From: Acidovorax kalamii
GTDB taxonomy: Bacteria; Pseudomonadota; Gammaproteobacteria; Burkholderiales; Burkholderiaceae_C
Assembly (NCBI RefSeq): GCF_002245625.1
Contig: NZ_NOIG01000001.1
Span: 1-64,000 of the forward strand
Length of the DNA: 64,000 bases
Direction: 5' to 3'
The position numbers were made by a program, and so were the translations under genes. The notes below the pieces were generated by a model. The model did no database searches, was not told the DNA's origin, and saw only the letters and a list, made by a program, of their open reading frames with translations. Shown here piece by piece: positions 1 through 8,774 of this stretch. Every line of letters starts with the position of its first letter. Positions within the stretch are counted from its first letter, which is position 1.

Positions 1-456
1 GAAGAAATTGTGGCCAGCGTGCAGCGCGTGAGCGACCTGATCGGGGAGATCACGGCATCGTCCACCGAGCAGCGCGACGGCATCGCCCAGGTGAACCAGG
101 CGGTCACGCACCTCGATCAGATGACGCAGCAGAACGCAGCGCTGGTGGAGGAGTCAACAGCCGCAGCCGCCTCGATGCGCGACCAGGCGCAGCGGCTGGC
201 GGAGGTGGTGTCGGTGTTCAATGTGGGCGCGGTGGCCGCGCGGGCCCCGGCAGTGGCGCCCCGGGCAGCACCAGCGCCTGCGCCCCGGCCTGCGGTGGCC
301 AAGGCGACGGCCAACGCTCCGCGCGTGGCGTCTGCAGCAGCCCCCAAGGCACCTGCGCCAGCACCGGCACGCCTGCCTGCCGCCAAAGCCTCGTCACCCG
401 CGCCCGCCGCCAAGGCGGCAGCGCAGGGAGGCGATGACGATTGGGAAAGCTTCTGA
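1..456 (+). CDS. Methyl-accepting chemotaxis protein, C-terminal part (5' end outside window)
   Basis: This is the last 151 residues of a chemoreceptor; the start lies before the window. The visible part opens in the C-terminal arm of the cytoplasmic signalling coiled coil (QRVSDLIGEITASSTEQ and the following A/S/T/Q-rich heptads), the region that carries methylation sites in this family. After about residue 80 it becomes an Ala/Pro-rich linker of some 65 residues and ends in DDDWESF. The last residues fit the x-W-x-x-F tether seen in E. coli Tar/Tsr (NWETF), which docks CheR and CheB. That suggests a receptor able to recruit its adaptation enzymes. The sensory domain is not visible, so no ligand can be assigned. 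Confidence 0.93.
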   Translation, partial: EEIVASVQRVSDLIGEITASSTEQRDGIAQVNQAVTHLDQMTQQNAALVEESTAAAASMRDQAQRLAEVVSVFNVGAVAARAPAVAPRAAPAPAPRPAVAKATANAPRVASAAAPKAPAPAPARLPAAKASSPAPAAKAAAQGGDDDWESF

Positions 457-467
457 AGACAGGGTTG

Positions 468-504
468 CCCGCGCTTGGCAGCTCAGCGCGGGGGCGGATC
501 TTTT
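468..504. terminator. Hairpin between convergent genes
   Basis: An 8-bp perfect stem (CCCGCGCT / AGCGCGGG) with a 9-base loop lies between the chemoreceptor stop and the recJ stop. It is followed on the + strand by a short T-rich stretch (ATCTTTTA). It probably ends the chemoreceptor transcript. The U tract is weak, so confidence is moderate. Confidence 0.45.
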
Positions 505-525
505 ACAGACCCGCCGCGCAGCGGG

Positions 526-2241
526 CTAGACCTCCGCGCCTTCCACCAGAAACTGCACCTTGCGTTCACCCTTCCACTCGTTCACGTCGAGGCGGAAGGC
601 CAGCAGCACGCGCGCGGGCAACTGCTCGGTGTGGCCGAACCAGATGGCGTCCACGGGGTTGCCCTGGTGGATGAGCTTGAGCGACAGGTGGTTCTTGGCC
701 TCGCCCACCAGGCGCTGGCTCACGATCTGCACTTCTTCGCTGAAGGTGGGCGGCGCAAAACCCTGGCCCCAGACCTCGCGATGCAGGGTGTCCACGATGT
801 CGGCACGGCAGTATTCGGGGGCCAGCGGGCCGTCGGTTTCGATGCGGCGGGTGAGGGTGGCGGCGTCCAGCCATTCTTGCGCGACCTGGGCAAAGGCCTG
901 CTCGAACACGTCGAACGATTCCTCGGCCACGGTGCAACCCGCCGCCATGGCGTGGCCGCCAAATTTGAGGATCACGCCCGGGTGGCGCTTGGCCACCAGG
1001 TCGAGTGCGTCGCGCAGATGAAAGCCGGGGATGGAGCGGCCCGAGCCTTTGAGCTCATGCTCCTTGCCCGGCGCACTGCTCGCGGCAAACACGAACGTGG
1101 GGCGGTGCAGCTTGTCCTTGATGCGGCTGGCCACGATGCCGACCACGCCCTCGTGGAAGTCGGGGTCGAACACGCTGATGGCTGGGGGCGGCTCTTCGCT
1201 TTCGTCGAACAGGCTCTCGGCCATGAGCATGGCCTGCTCGCGCATGCCGCCCTCGATCTCGCGGCGCTCGCGGTTGATGCCGTCGAGTGTGCTGGCGAGT
1301 TCTGCGGCGCGGCCTGCGTCGTCGGTCAGCAGGCATTCGATGCCCAGCGTCATGTCTGCCAGCCGCCCGGCAGCGTTGATGCGTGGGCCTAAAGCGAAAC
1401 CAAAATCGAAGGTGGTGGCGGCGGGCGCCTTGCGGCCTGCGGCATGGAAGAGCGCAGCGATGCCTGCGGGCATCTGGCCCATGCGAATGCGTTTGAGGCC
1501 CTGGGCGACCAGGCGGCGGTTGTTGGCGTCGAGCCTGACCACGTCGGCCACGGTGCCCAGCGCCACCAGGGTGAGCAGCGGGTCGAGCTTCGGTTGGCTG
1601 GCGGCGTCAAACACGCCGCGCGCGCGCAACTCGGCGCGCAGCGCCAACAGTGTGTAGAACATCACGCCCACCCCGGCCATGGACTTGCTCTCGAACGTGC
1701 AGCCGGGCTGGTTGGGGTTGACGATGGCATCGGCCGCCGGCAGCGCCGGGCCGGGCAGGTGGTGGTCGGTGACGAGCACCTGCAGGCCCAGGGCTTTGGC
1801 TTCGGCCACGCCTTCGACGCTGGCGATGCCGTTGTCCACGGTGATGAGCATGTCGGCGCCGCGCTCGGCCACACGGCGGGCGATGGGGGGCGTGAGGCCG
1901 TAGCCGTCCGTCACGCGGTCGGGCACCAGGTAGTCCACGTTCCGGGCGCCCAGCAGGCGCAGGCCGCGCACGCCCACGGCGCAGGCGGTGGCGCCGTCGC
2001 AGTCGTAGTCGGCCACGATGACCAGGCGCTGGTTCTGCGCCATGGCGTCGGCCAGCAGGCGGGCGGCGGCGTCGATGCCCTTCAATCCCGAAGGGGGCAG
2101 CAGGCGGCCCAGGCCGTCGTCCAGCTCCTCATGGGCGCGCACACCGCGTGCAGCGTACAGGCGGGCCAGCAGCGGGTGCACACCGGCCTGCTCCAGCGCC
2201 CAGGCGGCGCGGGGGGGAATGTCTCTTGCTACTATTTTCAT
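526..2241 (-). CDS. recJ: Single-stranded-DNA-specific exonuclease RecJ
   Basis: RecJ is a 5'-3' single-strand exonuclease acting in RecF-pathway recombination and mismatch repair. The 571 residues match the usual size (E. coli 577). The DHH-family phosphoesterase motifs are present: DYDCDG at about 78-83, TVDNG near 135, DHH at 159-161, and a DHHA1-type GGHAMAAG near 470. The start chosen is the ATG at 2241, giving MKIVARDIPP. It overlaps the stop of the upstream gene as ATGA, so the two are probably translationally coupled. Longer in-frame versions run into the upstream gene and were rejected. The first codons lie inside a copy of the dispersed repeat. Confidence 0.95.
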   Translation of the reverse strand: MKIVARDIPPRAAWALEQAGVHPLLARLYAARGVRAHEELDDGLGRLLPPSGLKGIDAAARLLADAMAQNQRLVIVADYDCDGATACAVGVRGLRLLGARNVDYLVPDRVTDGYGLTPPIARRVAERGADMLITVDNGIASVEGVAEAKALGLQVLVTDHHLPGPALPAADAIVNPNQPGCTFESKSMAGVGVMFYTLLALRAELRARGVFDAASQPKLDPLLTLVALGTVADVVRLDANNRRLVAQGLKRIRMGQMPAGIAALFHAAGRKAPAATTFDFGFALGPRINAAGRLADMTLGIECLLTDDAGRAAELASTLDGINRERREIEGGMREQAMLMAESLFDESEEPPPAISVFDPDFHEGVVGIVASRIKDKLHRPTFVFAASSAPGKEHELKGSGRSIPGFHLRDALDLVAKRHPGVILKFGGHAMAAGCTVAEESFDVFEQAFAQVAQEWLDAATLTRRIETDGPLAPEYCRADIVDTLHREVWGQGFAPPTFSEEVQIVSQRLVGEAKNHLSLKLIHQGNPVDAIWFGHTEQLPARVLLAFRLDVNEWKGERKVQFLVEGAEV

Positions 2242-2292
2242 AGCTTGTGGAGCATGTCTGCCGCGCGCAGGGGCCTGAAAAAGCCTTGAAAA
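2226..2292 (+). repeat. Dispersed repeat, copy A (recJ start / end of upstream gene)
   Basis: Repeat of about 66 bases beginning TTGCTACTATTTTCATAGCT and continuing through CCGCGCGCAGGGGCC to GCCTTGAAAA. It closely resembles the copy at 52351. It covers both the recJ start codon and the last codons of the upstream gene, both read on the opposite strand, so the repeat forms the coupled ATGA junction. Confidence 0.75.
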
Positions 2293-3194
2293 CGCTGTGC
2301 CAGCGAGCGGGGCGCGTTGTGAAAAGTCCGTGCATTGCGCTCGCCGCACAGCGTGAGCATCACAGGCGCGCCTGCCTCGGCCTGGCGCAGCAGCCCGGCC
2401 ACAGGGCCCGCGTCCAGCGCGGCCCAGGCCTGGGCCCATGCGCGCCAGTCTTCGCGCAGCGCGGCATCGCGCAGCGGGGTGGGCATGGAGGGGGCGGCGG
2501 AAGGGGCGGGCACCGGCTGGGGCAGCGCGCCCGCGCCATGCACCCAGAACGAGTTGACCACCGGCAGCCCGCGCGCCGTGCGCTCGTCGTTGAAGGCGTG
2601 GGTGTAGAGCAGCATCTGCATCTCGCTGTGCAGGCGGTGCAGGGTGCGGGCCTGCTTGGCGTCGGGCATCCAGGCGCGCACGTCGCGCAGCAGCACCCGT
2701 TCCAGCGAGGCGGTGGCCAGGTTGGCAAACAACGGGCCGCTGGCGAGCCAGCGCGTGGGCTGGTCGTAGTGCAAGGTGATGCCGTCTTCGGCAAACCAGG
2801 GCGCCACGATGGCCAGCAGGGCGCGCGATGCGGACTCATGAAGGCCCAGTTGCTCCGGGTCGCGCAGCGTGACGTGGTCGGTGGTGACCTGCCACTGGCA
2901 GGGGGTGACAAAGGCCCAGGCTTCGCCATTCGTCGAAAGACCTTGCTGGTGGCGGTGCCAGGCGGCCCAGGGGATGCGGCCGTCCTCGGCAGGCAGGCCC
3001 AGGGCCCGGGCCAGGGCGCGTTCGTGCGGGGGGGTGAAGCTGGTTTCTTCGCCGTCGTCGCTCTGGGCGGGGTGGGGGCTGAGCCGGGCAAGGAGCCGGT
3101 CCAGGTGGGGCAGGGCGAGGCCCTGTTGGGCTTGCTGGCATCCCTCGGATGCGCTCGCGGCGCCAGGAATGAGCAAATGGGTGGTGTCCGACAT
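2238..3194 (-). CDS. Conserved hypothetical protein, phosphoglycerate-mutase-like (COG4255 type)
   Basis: A soluble protein of 318 residues with no signal peptide or membrane segment. I recognise it as the conserved Burkholderiales protein usually found next to recJ and loosely annotated as phosphoglycerate mutase or COG4255; no experimental function is known to me. Conserved-looking stretches are HLLIPGA at the N terminus and LHSEMQMLLYTHAFNDERTARG near residue 200, which is rich in charged and aromatic residues. The start at 3194 (MSDTTHLL) leaves an 81-bp gap to the divergent lolC. Its TGA overlaps the recJ ATG, so both belong to one operon. A role linked to recJ is inference only. Confidence 0.7.
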   Translation of the reverse strand: MSDTTHLLIPGAASASEGCQQAQQGLALPHLDRLLARLSPHPAQSDDGEETSFTPPHERALARALGLPAEDGRIPWAAWHRHQQGLSTNGEAWAFVTPCQWQVTTDHVTLRDPEQLGLHESASRALLAIVAPWFAEDGITLHYDQPTRWLASGPLFANLATASLERVLLRDVRAWMPDAKQARTLHRLHSEMQMLLYTHAFNDERTARGLPVVNSFWVHGAGALPQPVPAPSAAPSMPTPLRDAALREDWRAWAQAWAALDAGPVAGLLRQAEAGAPVMLTLCGERNARTFHNAPRSLAQRFQGFFRPLRAADMLHKL

Positions 3195-3275
3195 CCCCCT
3201 ATTGTCCGGGATGCCACAATCTGCCCCGGCCCGGCCCCCGGCATTCCGCTGGGGCGAGGCCTTCTTTCCCATTCC

Positions 3276-4529
3276 ATGAAAATCCCCTACGAACTGGCCC
3301 TGGGCTGGCGCTACACGCGCGCGGGCCGCGCCACGCGGCGCAATGGCTTTATCTCGTTCATCTCGGGCGTGTCCATGCTGGGCATTGCGCTCGGGGTGGC
3401 GGCACTCATCATCGTGCTCAGCGTGATGAACGGCTTTCAAAAGGAAGTGCGCGATCGCATGCTCAGCGTGGTCTCGCACATTGAGATCTTTGCCCCGCAA
3501 GGCGCTGCGCTGCCCGACCCGGCGCGCACGCTGGCCGAGGCCAAACAGAACCCCAACGTGATCGGTGCCGCCCCCTTTGTGGCGGCGCAGGCCCTGCTGG
3601 CGCGGGGCGAGGACATGAAGGGTGCGCTGGTGCGCGGCATCGACCCGGCGCTGGAAGGCGCGGTGACCGACCTGGCCGCCACCAACGAGAAAACGCTGAA
3701 CCTGCTGGTGCCCGGCGAATTCCGCGTGGTGCTGGGCGGCGAGCTGGCCCGTGCCCTGGGCGTGCGTGCGGGTGATGTGGTCACGGTGATTGCGCCCGCA
3801 GGCCAGGTCACCCCGGCCGGTGTGGTGCCGCGCCTCAAGCAGATGACGGTGGCGGGCACGTTCGACTCGGGCCACTATGAATACGACTCGGCGCTGGTGC
3901 TGCTGCACCATGAGGATGCGCAGCGCATCTTCCGCCTGGAGGGCCCCACGGGCGTGCGCCTCAAGCTCAAGGACCTGCACCAGGCGCGCGAGGTGGCGCA
4001 GCAACTGGCGGGGAGCCTGAGCGGCATGCTGCTGATCCGTGACTGGACGCAGCAGAACCGCACCTGGTTTGCCGCCGTGCAGCTCGAAAAACGCATGATG
4101 TTCATCATCCTCACGCTCATCGTGGCCGTGGCGGCATTCAACCTGGTGTCCACGCTGGTGATGACGGTGACCGACAAGCGCGCCGACATCGCCATCCTGC
4201 GCACGCTGGGCGCCAGCCCGAAAAGCATCATGGGCATCTTCGTGGTGCAAGGTGCCATGGTGGGCGTGATCGGCACGGCCGTGGGCCTGCTGCTGGGTCT
4301 GGGCATTGCGTTCAACATCGACGTGATCGTGCCCGCCATCGAAAAGGCGCTGAACGCGAGCTTTTTGCCCAAGGACATCTACCTCATCAGCAAGATGCCC
4401 AGTGAGCCACAAAGCAGCGACATCGTGCCCATCGGGCTCATCTCCCTGGTGCTGGCCTTCGTGGCCACCCTGTACCCGAGCTGGCGCGCCAGCCGTGTGA
4501 ACCCTGCCGAAGCTTTGCGCTATGAATAA
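3276..4529 (+). CDS. lolC: Lipoprotein-releasing ABC transporter permease LolC/LolE type
   Basis: Inner-membrane permease of the Lol system, which with the LolD ATPase extracts outer-membrane lipoproteins from the inner membrane and hands them to LolA. The 417 residues show the typical MacB/FtsX layout: a TM helix near residues 25-50 after the [13 protein letters not shown] start, a large periplasmic domain, then three TM helices in the last 150 residues, ending with the [17 protein letters not shown] signature. Only one permease gene precedes lolD, so the complex may use a homodimer (LolF-like) instead of the LolC/LolE pair; a second gene elsewhere cannot be excluded. The lolD start overlaps this stop. 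Confidence 0.93.
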   Translation: MKIPYELALGWRYTRAGRATRRNGFISFISGVSMLGIALGVAALIIVLSVMNGFQKEVRDRMLSVVSHIEIFAPQGAALPDPARTLAEAKQNPNVIGAAPFVAAQALLARGEDMKGALVRGIDPALEGAVTDLAATNEKTLNLLVPGEFRVVLGGELARALGVRAGDVVTVIAPAGQVTPAGVVPRLKQMTVAGTFDSGHYEYDSALVLLHHEDAQRIFRLEGPTGVRLKLKDLHQAREVAQQLAGSLSGMLLIRDWTQQNRTWFAAVQLEKRMMFIILTLIVAVAAFNLVSTLVMTVTDKRADIAILRTLGASPKSIMGIFVVQGAMVGVIGTAVGLLLGLGIAFNIDVIVPAIEKALNASFLPKDIYLISKMPSEPQSSDIVPIGLISLVLAFVATLYPSWRASRVNPAEALRYE

Positions 4530-5268
4530 TGTAGCTATCAACCCAATACCATCAGGCGGTAACGGCCAAAATGGTTTGAAAAATGGTGCGGTGGTACTGG
4601 AGGCGAAGGGCCTGACCAAGCGCTTTACCGAAGGCCGCCTGGACGTGACCGTGCTGCAAGGCGTGGATCTGCAGGTGCATGCGGGCGAAACCCTGGCCAT
4701 TGTTGGTGCATCGGGCTCGGGCAAGAGCACCTTGCTGCACCTGCTGGGCGGGCTGGATGCGCCCACGGCCGGGTCGGTGCGGCTCAAGGGAGCCGAGCTG
4801 TCGGCGCTGTCGCCCCAGGAGCAGGGCCAGTTGCGCAACCAGCACCTGGGCTTTATCTACCAGTTTCACCACCTGTTGCCCGAGTTCAGCGCGTTGGACA
4901 ACGTGGCCATGCCGCTGCGCATCCGCCGCATGCCTTCTGAACAGGCCCACCAGGCGGCCGAGCAGGTACTGGCGGCCGTGGGCCTGAAGGCGCGCGTGCA
5001 CCACCGTCCGGCCGAGTTGTCGGGCGGCGAGCGCCAGCGTGTGGCCATTGCGCGCGCGCTGGTCACGCGGCCGGCCTGTGTGCTGGCCGATGAGCCCACC
5101 GGCAACCTGGACCGGGCCACGGCCGATGGCGTGTTCGAGCTGATGCTCCAGCTTGCGCGCGACCACGGCACGGCGTTTGTGATGGTGACGCACGACGAAT
5201 CTCTGGCCGCGCGCTGCGGCCGCGTGGTGCGGATTGCAGAAGGAAAGCTGCAGGCGCCACGCGCCTGA
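4522..5268 (+). CDS. lolD: Lipoprotein-releasing system ATP-binding protein LolD
   Basis: ATPase partner of the preceding permease (248 residues). Walker [10 protein letters not shown] is at 62-70, the signature [15 protein letters not shown] near 175-190, Walker B with the ADEPTGNLD extension follows, and an H-loop appears in MVTHDE. The ATG at 4522 overlaps the permease stop by eight bases, giving a coupled lolC-lolD operon. The first twenty or so residues ([14 protein letters not shown]...) are an unusual polar extension before the normal ABC start ([12 protein letters not shown]). They are encoded by a copy of the dispersed repeat. Confidence 0.95.
   Translation: MNNVAINPIPSGGNGQNGLKNGAVVLEAKGLTKRFTEGRLDVTVLQGVDLQVHAGETLAIVGASGSGKSTLLHLLGGLDAPTAGSVRLKGAELSALSPQEQGQLRNQHLGFIYQFHHLLPEFSALDNVAMPLRIRRMPSEQAHQAAEQVLAAVGLKARVHHRPAELSGGERQRVAIARALVTRPACVLADEPTGNLDRATADGVFELMLQLARDHGTAFVMVTHDESLAARCGRVVRIAEGKLQAPRA
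4525..4583 (+). repeat. Dispersed repeat, copy B (lolD N terminus)
   Basis: Partial copy, GTAGCTATCAACCC then CCATCAGGCGGTAACGGCC and a TGGTTTGAAAAA tail. It lacks the left half of the GCTAT inverted repeat. It is translated as residues 2-20 of LolD. Confidence 0.55.
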
Positions 5269-5295
5269 TCGCTCCGGCTGGATAGGCGCGCCGGT

Positions 5296-5547
5296 TCAGA
5301 TCCCGAGGATCTTCTTGGCCTCGGCCAGCGCCTTCATTGAATCGTCGTGTTTGCCCGCCTTGTGGTGGGTTTCGCCATCGGCGCGCAGCTGTTTGACCTT
5401 GGCCGCGTTGTCGGCCGACAGGCTGGGGTTGGTGGCCAGCTTGGCGTCGATGGCCTTCATCTCGTTGGGGCAGTTGTGGGCCAGCGCCATGCCTGCGGCA
5501 GTGGCCAGAAGGGCGGCCAGGGCCGTGGTGCGGATCAGGGAACGCAT
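5296..5547 (-). CDS. Small secreted protein of unknown function
   Basis: An 83-residue protein with a clear Sec signal peptide (MRSLIRTTALAALLATAAGMALA, cleavage probably after ALA). The mature part of about 60 residues is rich in Ala and Lys and predicted helical, with one Cys (HNCPNE) and a His pair (GETHHKAGKHDD). I do not recognise a named family; it resembles short periplasmic helical proteins with a TPR-like feel. It lies 90 bp downstream of the VWA-protein gene on the same strand and may be the last gene of that operon, converging on lolD. Function unknown. Confidence 0.75.
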   Translation of the reverse strand: MRSLIRTTALAALLATAAGMALAHNCPNEMKAIDAKLATNPSLSADNAAKVKQLRADGETHHKAGKHDDSMKALAEAKKILGI

Positions 5548-5637
5548 GGAATGATCTCCTTTGTGCGAATACCAGGGCCGACGGATGGGAGTGCCGAGGC
5601 AGGGGCCCTGTGCCTGCGCCCGGCGGGGCTCGGGGGG

Positions 5638-6681
5638 CTACATCACCCGTCCGTACCACCACACCGACAGCGCCGCCGCCAGCAGGGCCAGCACAGCGCC
5701 CGCCAGCGCGAGCAGGGCGGAAATTTCGGTTTCGCGCTTCTCCACCGTCAGGCGTGAGCTGAGGGTCTGGTAGACCTTCTTGAGGTCGGCCGCCGTGGCG
5801 GCATGGAAATATTCGGCGTTGGTGCGCGCGGCCACGGCTTTCAGCGTCTCTTCGTCCAGCCGTACGCGCATGGACCAGCCTTCAAATCCAATGGTCTCAC
5901 CTTGCACTGTGCCCACGCCCACGGTGTATACGCGCACGCCGCGGTCGGCCGCCCACTTGGCGGCTTCGAGCGGGTCCACGCCCGTGGTCCGCTGCCCGTC
6001 GGTCAGCATGATGATGGCGGCCGAGTTGTACGAGCCCGGTGCCACGGGGGTGAAGGGCTTGGCCGGGTCCTGCTTGCCGATTTCGTCGATGGGCTTGGGG
6101 CGCATGGCCTGGCGGCCGCCCAGCGCGGCGATGTCGATGCCCGCGTCCGGAAAAATGGTGGCCAGCGACAGCATGATGCCGTTGCCTGTGGCCGTGCCGC
6201 GCTGCAGCTGAAAACTGTCGATGGCCTTGACGAGGTCCTCGCGGCTTTGGGTGGGCAGCTGTGCCAGCTGGGCGCTGCCCGCAAAGGCCACGATGCCCAC
6301 GCGCACATGGCGGGGCAGCTCGGCAATGAAGGCCTTGGCAGCATTCTGGGCGGCGGTGATGCGGTCGGGCTCCACATCGGCCGCGCGCATGCTGCCCGAG
6401 ACATCCATGGCCAGCATGATGGTCTGGTCTTGCGAGGGCAGGGTGATCACCGCCAGTGGCCGCGCGGCGGCCAGCAGCAGCGCGATGAGGGCCAGCAGAA
6501 AGAGTGCGGGCGGGATGTGGCGCTGCAGGCGCTGGCCGGGGCCCTGGGCCTCGCGCACCAGCGACAGGCTGGAGTAGCTCAGCGCGGTCTTCTTGCGCCG
6601 GTGCAGCAGCCACCAGTACAGCAGCACCAGCAGGGGCGCAACCAGCAGCAGCCAGAGCAGGGTGGGCCAGAGAAAAACCAT
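5638..6681 (-). CDS. VWA-domain membrane protein, BatA-like
   Basis: A 347-residue inner-membrane protein with two N-terminal TM helices (about 5-25 and 57-77), a von Willebrand A domain with an intact MIDAS start (DVSGSM, 93-98), and one C-terminal TM helix just before the end (WWYGRVM). This is the architecture of BatA of the MoxR/Bat cluster, for which roles in envelope stress or complex assembly are proposed. The start ATG at 6681 (MVFLWPTLLW) was chosen because translation further upstream runs into the preceding gene. It follows the DUF58 gene by 11 bp. No BatB or TPR-type BatC follows. Confidence 0.88.
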   Translation of the reverse strand: MVFLWPTLLWLLLVAPLLVLLYWWLLHRRKKTALSYSSLSLVREAQGPGQRLQRHIPPALFLLALIALLLAAARPLAVITLPSQDQTIMLAMDVSGSMRAADVEPDRITAAQNAAKAFIAELPRHVRVGIVAFAGSAQLAQLPTQSREDLVKAIDSFQLQRGTATGNGIMLSLATIFPDAGIDIAALGGRQAMRPKPIDEIGKQDPAKPFTPVAPGSYNSAAIIMLTDGQRTTGVDPLEAAKWAADRGVRVYTVGVGTVQGETIGFEGWSMRVRLDEETLKAVAARTNAEYFHAATAADLKKVYQTLSSRLTVEKRETEISALLALAGAVLALLAAALSVWWYGRVM

Positions 6682-6692
6682 GGTGCGGGTCC

Positions 6693-7721
6693 TCAGGTGG
6701 CGTAGTGGGGGTGGGGCGCGGTGGAGGCTGCCGTTGCGCGGGGCGCCCGCACGCGGCGCTGGCGCAGGTCCATGAAGCGCAGCAGGGCGTCCACCAGGTC
6801 GTCGTCGGTGCACAGCTCCAGCGTGTCGGCCCCGGCGCGCGCCAGGCCGTCGCGCAGTGTCGCCTCGCGCTCGGCCGCCAGCTGTGCAAAGCGGCGGCGG
6901 AAGGCTGCATCGTGGGTGTCCACCTGCAGTTGCTCGCCGCTTTCGGCGTCGTGCAGGGTAATCAGACCCAGGTCGGGCAGCTCCAGCTCCAGCGGGTCGA
7001 GCAGCCGCACGGCCACCACGTCGTGGCGCTGGGCCAGTTGCGCCAGGGGCTTCTCCCAGCCCGGAGCGCTGATGAAGTCGGACACCACAAACACGGTGGC
7101 GCGGCGGCGCAGGTTGGCCAGACCGGTTTGCAGCAGCCGGTGCAGCTCGGTGGCCGCACCGCCGCCTTTGGGCTGGGGCGTGGCGGGCGGGGTAGGGGCC
7201 AGCAGGCGGTGCACCAGGTGCAGCACATGGGCGCGGCTGCTGCGGGGTGGCAGCACAGCGTCTACCGCGCGTTCGGCCTGGTGGCTGGCGCCGCCGTACA
7301 GCATGGCGCCCACGCGGTTGCCGTGGCGTGTGAGCAGGCGCGAGAGCACGGCCACAAAGCCGGTGAGGATGTCGCGTTTGGCACGCCCTTCCGGTCCAAA
7401 GCTGATCGAGGGGCTCAGGTCCAGCAGGAACCAGGCGGTCATCTCGCGGTCTTCGGTGAACACGCGTACATGGGGCTGGTTCAGGCGGGCGGTCACGTTC
7501 CAGTCAATGTGCCGCACGTCGTCGTGTGGCTGGTACTCGCGCAGGTCGGCCAGGTCCAGCCCGCTGCCGCGCATCAGGGTGCGGTAGTCGCCTTGCAGCA
7601 GACCATCGAGGCGGCGGATGACCTTCCACTCCAGCTCGCGCAGCAGCCGGTCGGCCTGCCCGGGCAAGGTCGGCAGGGTGTGGACTGTGGCGGAAGGGGT
7701 GTTGGGCGACTTGTTGCTCAT
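6693..7721 (-). CDS. DUF58 domain-containing protein (Bat operon)
   Basis: A 342-residue protein with the DUF58 core RGSGLDLADLREYQPHDD followed by the DWNVTARLN motif near residues 60-80. A VWA-like fold follows (LLDLSPSISFG). DUF58 proteins are regularly encoded between a MoxR ATPase and VWA membrane proteins and are thought to act with them. No membrane helix is evident, unlike the longer DUF58 proteins. It lies 9 bp downstream of the moxR stop and 11 bp upstream of the BatA-like gene, so it is certainly in the same operon. Biochemical function is unknown. Confidence 0.9.
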   Translation of the reverse strand: MSNKSPNTPSATVHTLPTLPGQADRLLRELEWKVIRRLDGLLQGDYRTLMRGSGLDLADLREYQPHDDVRHIDWNVTARLNQPHVRVFTEDREMTAWFLLDLSPSISFGPEGRAKRDILTGFVAVLSRLLTRHGNRVGAMLYGGASHQAERAVDAVLPPRSSRAHVLHLVHRLLAPTPPATPQPKGGGAATELHRLLQTGLANLRRRATVFVVSDFISAPGWEKPLAQLAQRHDVVAVRLLDPLELELPDLGLITLHDAESGEQLQVDTHDAAFRRRFAQLAAEREATLRDGLARAGADTLELCTDDDLVDALLRFMDLRQRRVRAPRATAASTAPHPHYAT

Positions 7722-7730
7722 GGTGCAGAC

Positions 7731-8750
7731 TCAGGCCACTTTTTGTTCGTGGTGCAAAGGCCGCGCGGGCGCAGGAATCTTGGCCATGATGCGCTGGATG
7801 AGTGCGTCGGCATCCAGCCCTTCGGACAGCGCCTCATACGACAGCGCAATGCGGTGGCGCAGCACATCGGCAGTCAGGTCGGTCATGTCTTCGGGCAGCA
7901 CATAGTTGCGCCCGCGCAGCATGGCCAGGGCCTGGGCACCCTCGGCCAGGGCTATGGTCGCGCGGGGGCTGGCGCCACAGGCGATGAAGCCGGCCAGGTC
8001 TTTGAGGCCATGCTTGGCGGGCACCCGCGTGGCGGCCACCAGTTTCACCGCGTGTTGCAGCAGGGAAGGGTCCACATACACCGTGCGGCATTCGGCCTGC
8101 AGCGCCGCCAGCTGGGCGGTGGTGGCCACGGGCAGCACCTGCACGGGCTTGTCCAGCGCGCGCTGGGCGATCACAAACTCTTCTTCTTCGGTGGGGTAGT
8201 CGATCAGCACTTTCATCATGAAGCGGTCCACCTGCGCCTCGGGCAGCGCGTAGGTGCCCTCGGTCTCGATGGGGTTCTGCGTGGCCATCACCAAGAAGGG
8301 CTCGGGCACCTTGTGGGTTTCGCCCGCAATCGTGACCTGGCGCTCCTGCATCACCTCCAGCAGCGCGCTCTGCACCTTTGCCGGCGCGCGGTTGATTTCG
8401 TCGGCCAGCAGCAGATGGGTGAACACGGGGCCCAGCGTGGTGCTGAATTCGCCCGTTCTCTGGTTGTACAAACGTGTGCCCACCAGGTCGGCGGGCACCA
8501 GGTCGGGCGTGAACTGGATGCGCTTGAAGCTGCCCTGGATGGTGCTGGCCAGCGTCTTGACGGTGAGCGTCTTGGCCAGGCCCGGCACGCCTTCGACCAG
8601 CAGGTGGCCCTGGGCGAGCATGGCGACCATGACGCGCTCCAGAAAGCGGTCCTGGCCTACCACCACGCGTTTGACTTCGTAGAGCACCTGCTCCATGAGG
8701 GTGGCGGTGGCGGCGTTGTTCATGGCGCTGGGGGATGGTGTGGTATCCAT
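7731..8750 (-). CDS. MoxR-family AAA+ ATPase
   Basis: A 339-residue AAA+ ATPase with Walker A GVPGLAKT (about 54-61), Walker B LLADEINRAPAKVQ, sensor-type ATQNPIETEGTYALPEAQ and a conserved C-terminal lid with GASPRATIALAEGAQALA. MoxR proteins act as chaperones that activate or assemble partner complexes, usually with VWA proteins such as the one two genes downstream. The gene is 24 bp downstream of the protease gene and 9 bp upstream of the DUF58 gene. The start at 8750 (MDTTPSPSAMNN) is preceded by an AGGAG-like element in the reverse strand (CAAGGAGCACC). Confidence 0.95.
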   Translation of the reverse strand: MDTTPSPSAMNNAATATLMEQVLYEVKRVVVGQDRFLERVMVAMLAQGHLLVEGVPGLAKTLTVKTLASTIQGSFKRIQFTPDLVPADLVGTRLYNQRTGEFSTTLGPVFTHLLLADEINRAPAKVQSALLEVMQERQVTIAGETHKVPEPFLVMATQNPIETEGTYALPEAQVDRFMMKVLIDYPTEEEEFVIAQRALDKPVQVLPVATTAQLAALQAECRTVYVDPSLLQHAVKLVAATRVPAKHGLKDLAGFIACGASPRATIALAEGAQALAMLRGRNYVLPEDMTDLTADVLRHRIALSYEALSEGLDADALIQRIMAKIPAPARPLHHEQKVA

Positions 8751-8774
8751 GGTGCTCCTTGGGGACGGTCGGGG

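Noticed and set aside
3195-4838. Upstream extension of the recJ-linked hypothetical protein on the - strand
   Set aside because: The extension is antisense to lolC and lolD. The real protein starts at MSDTTHLL (3194).
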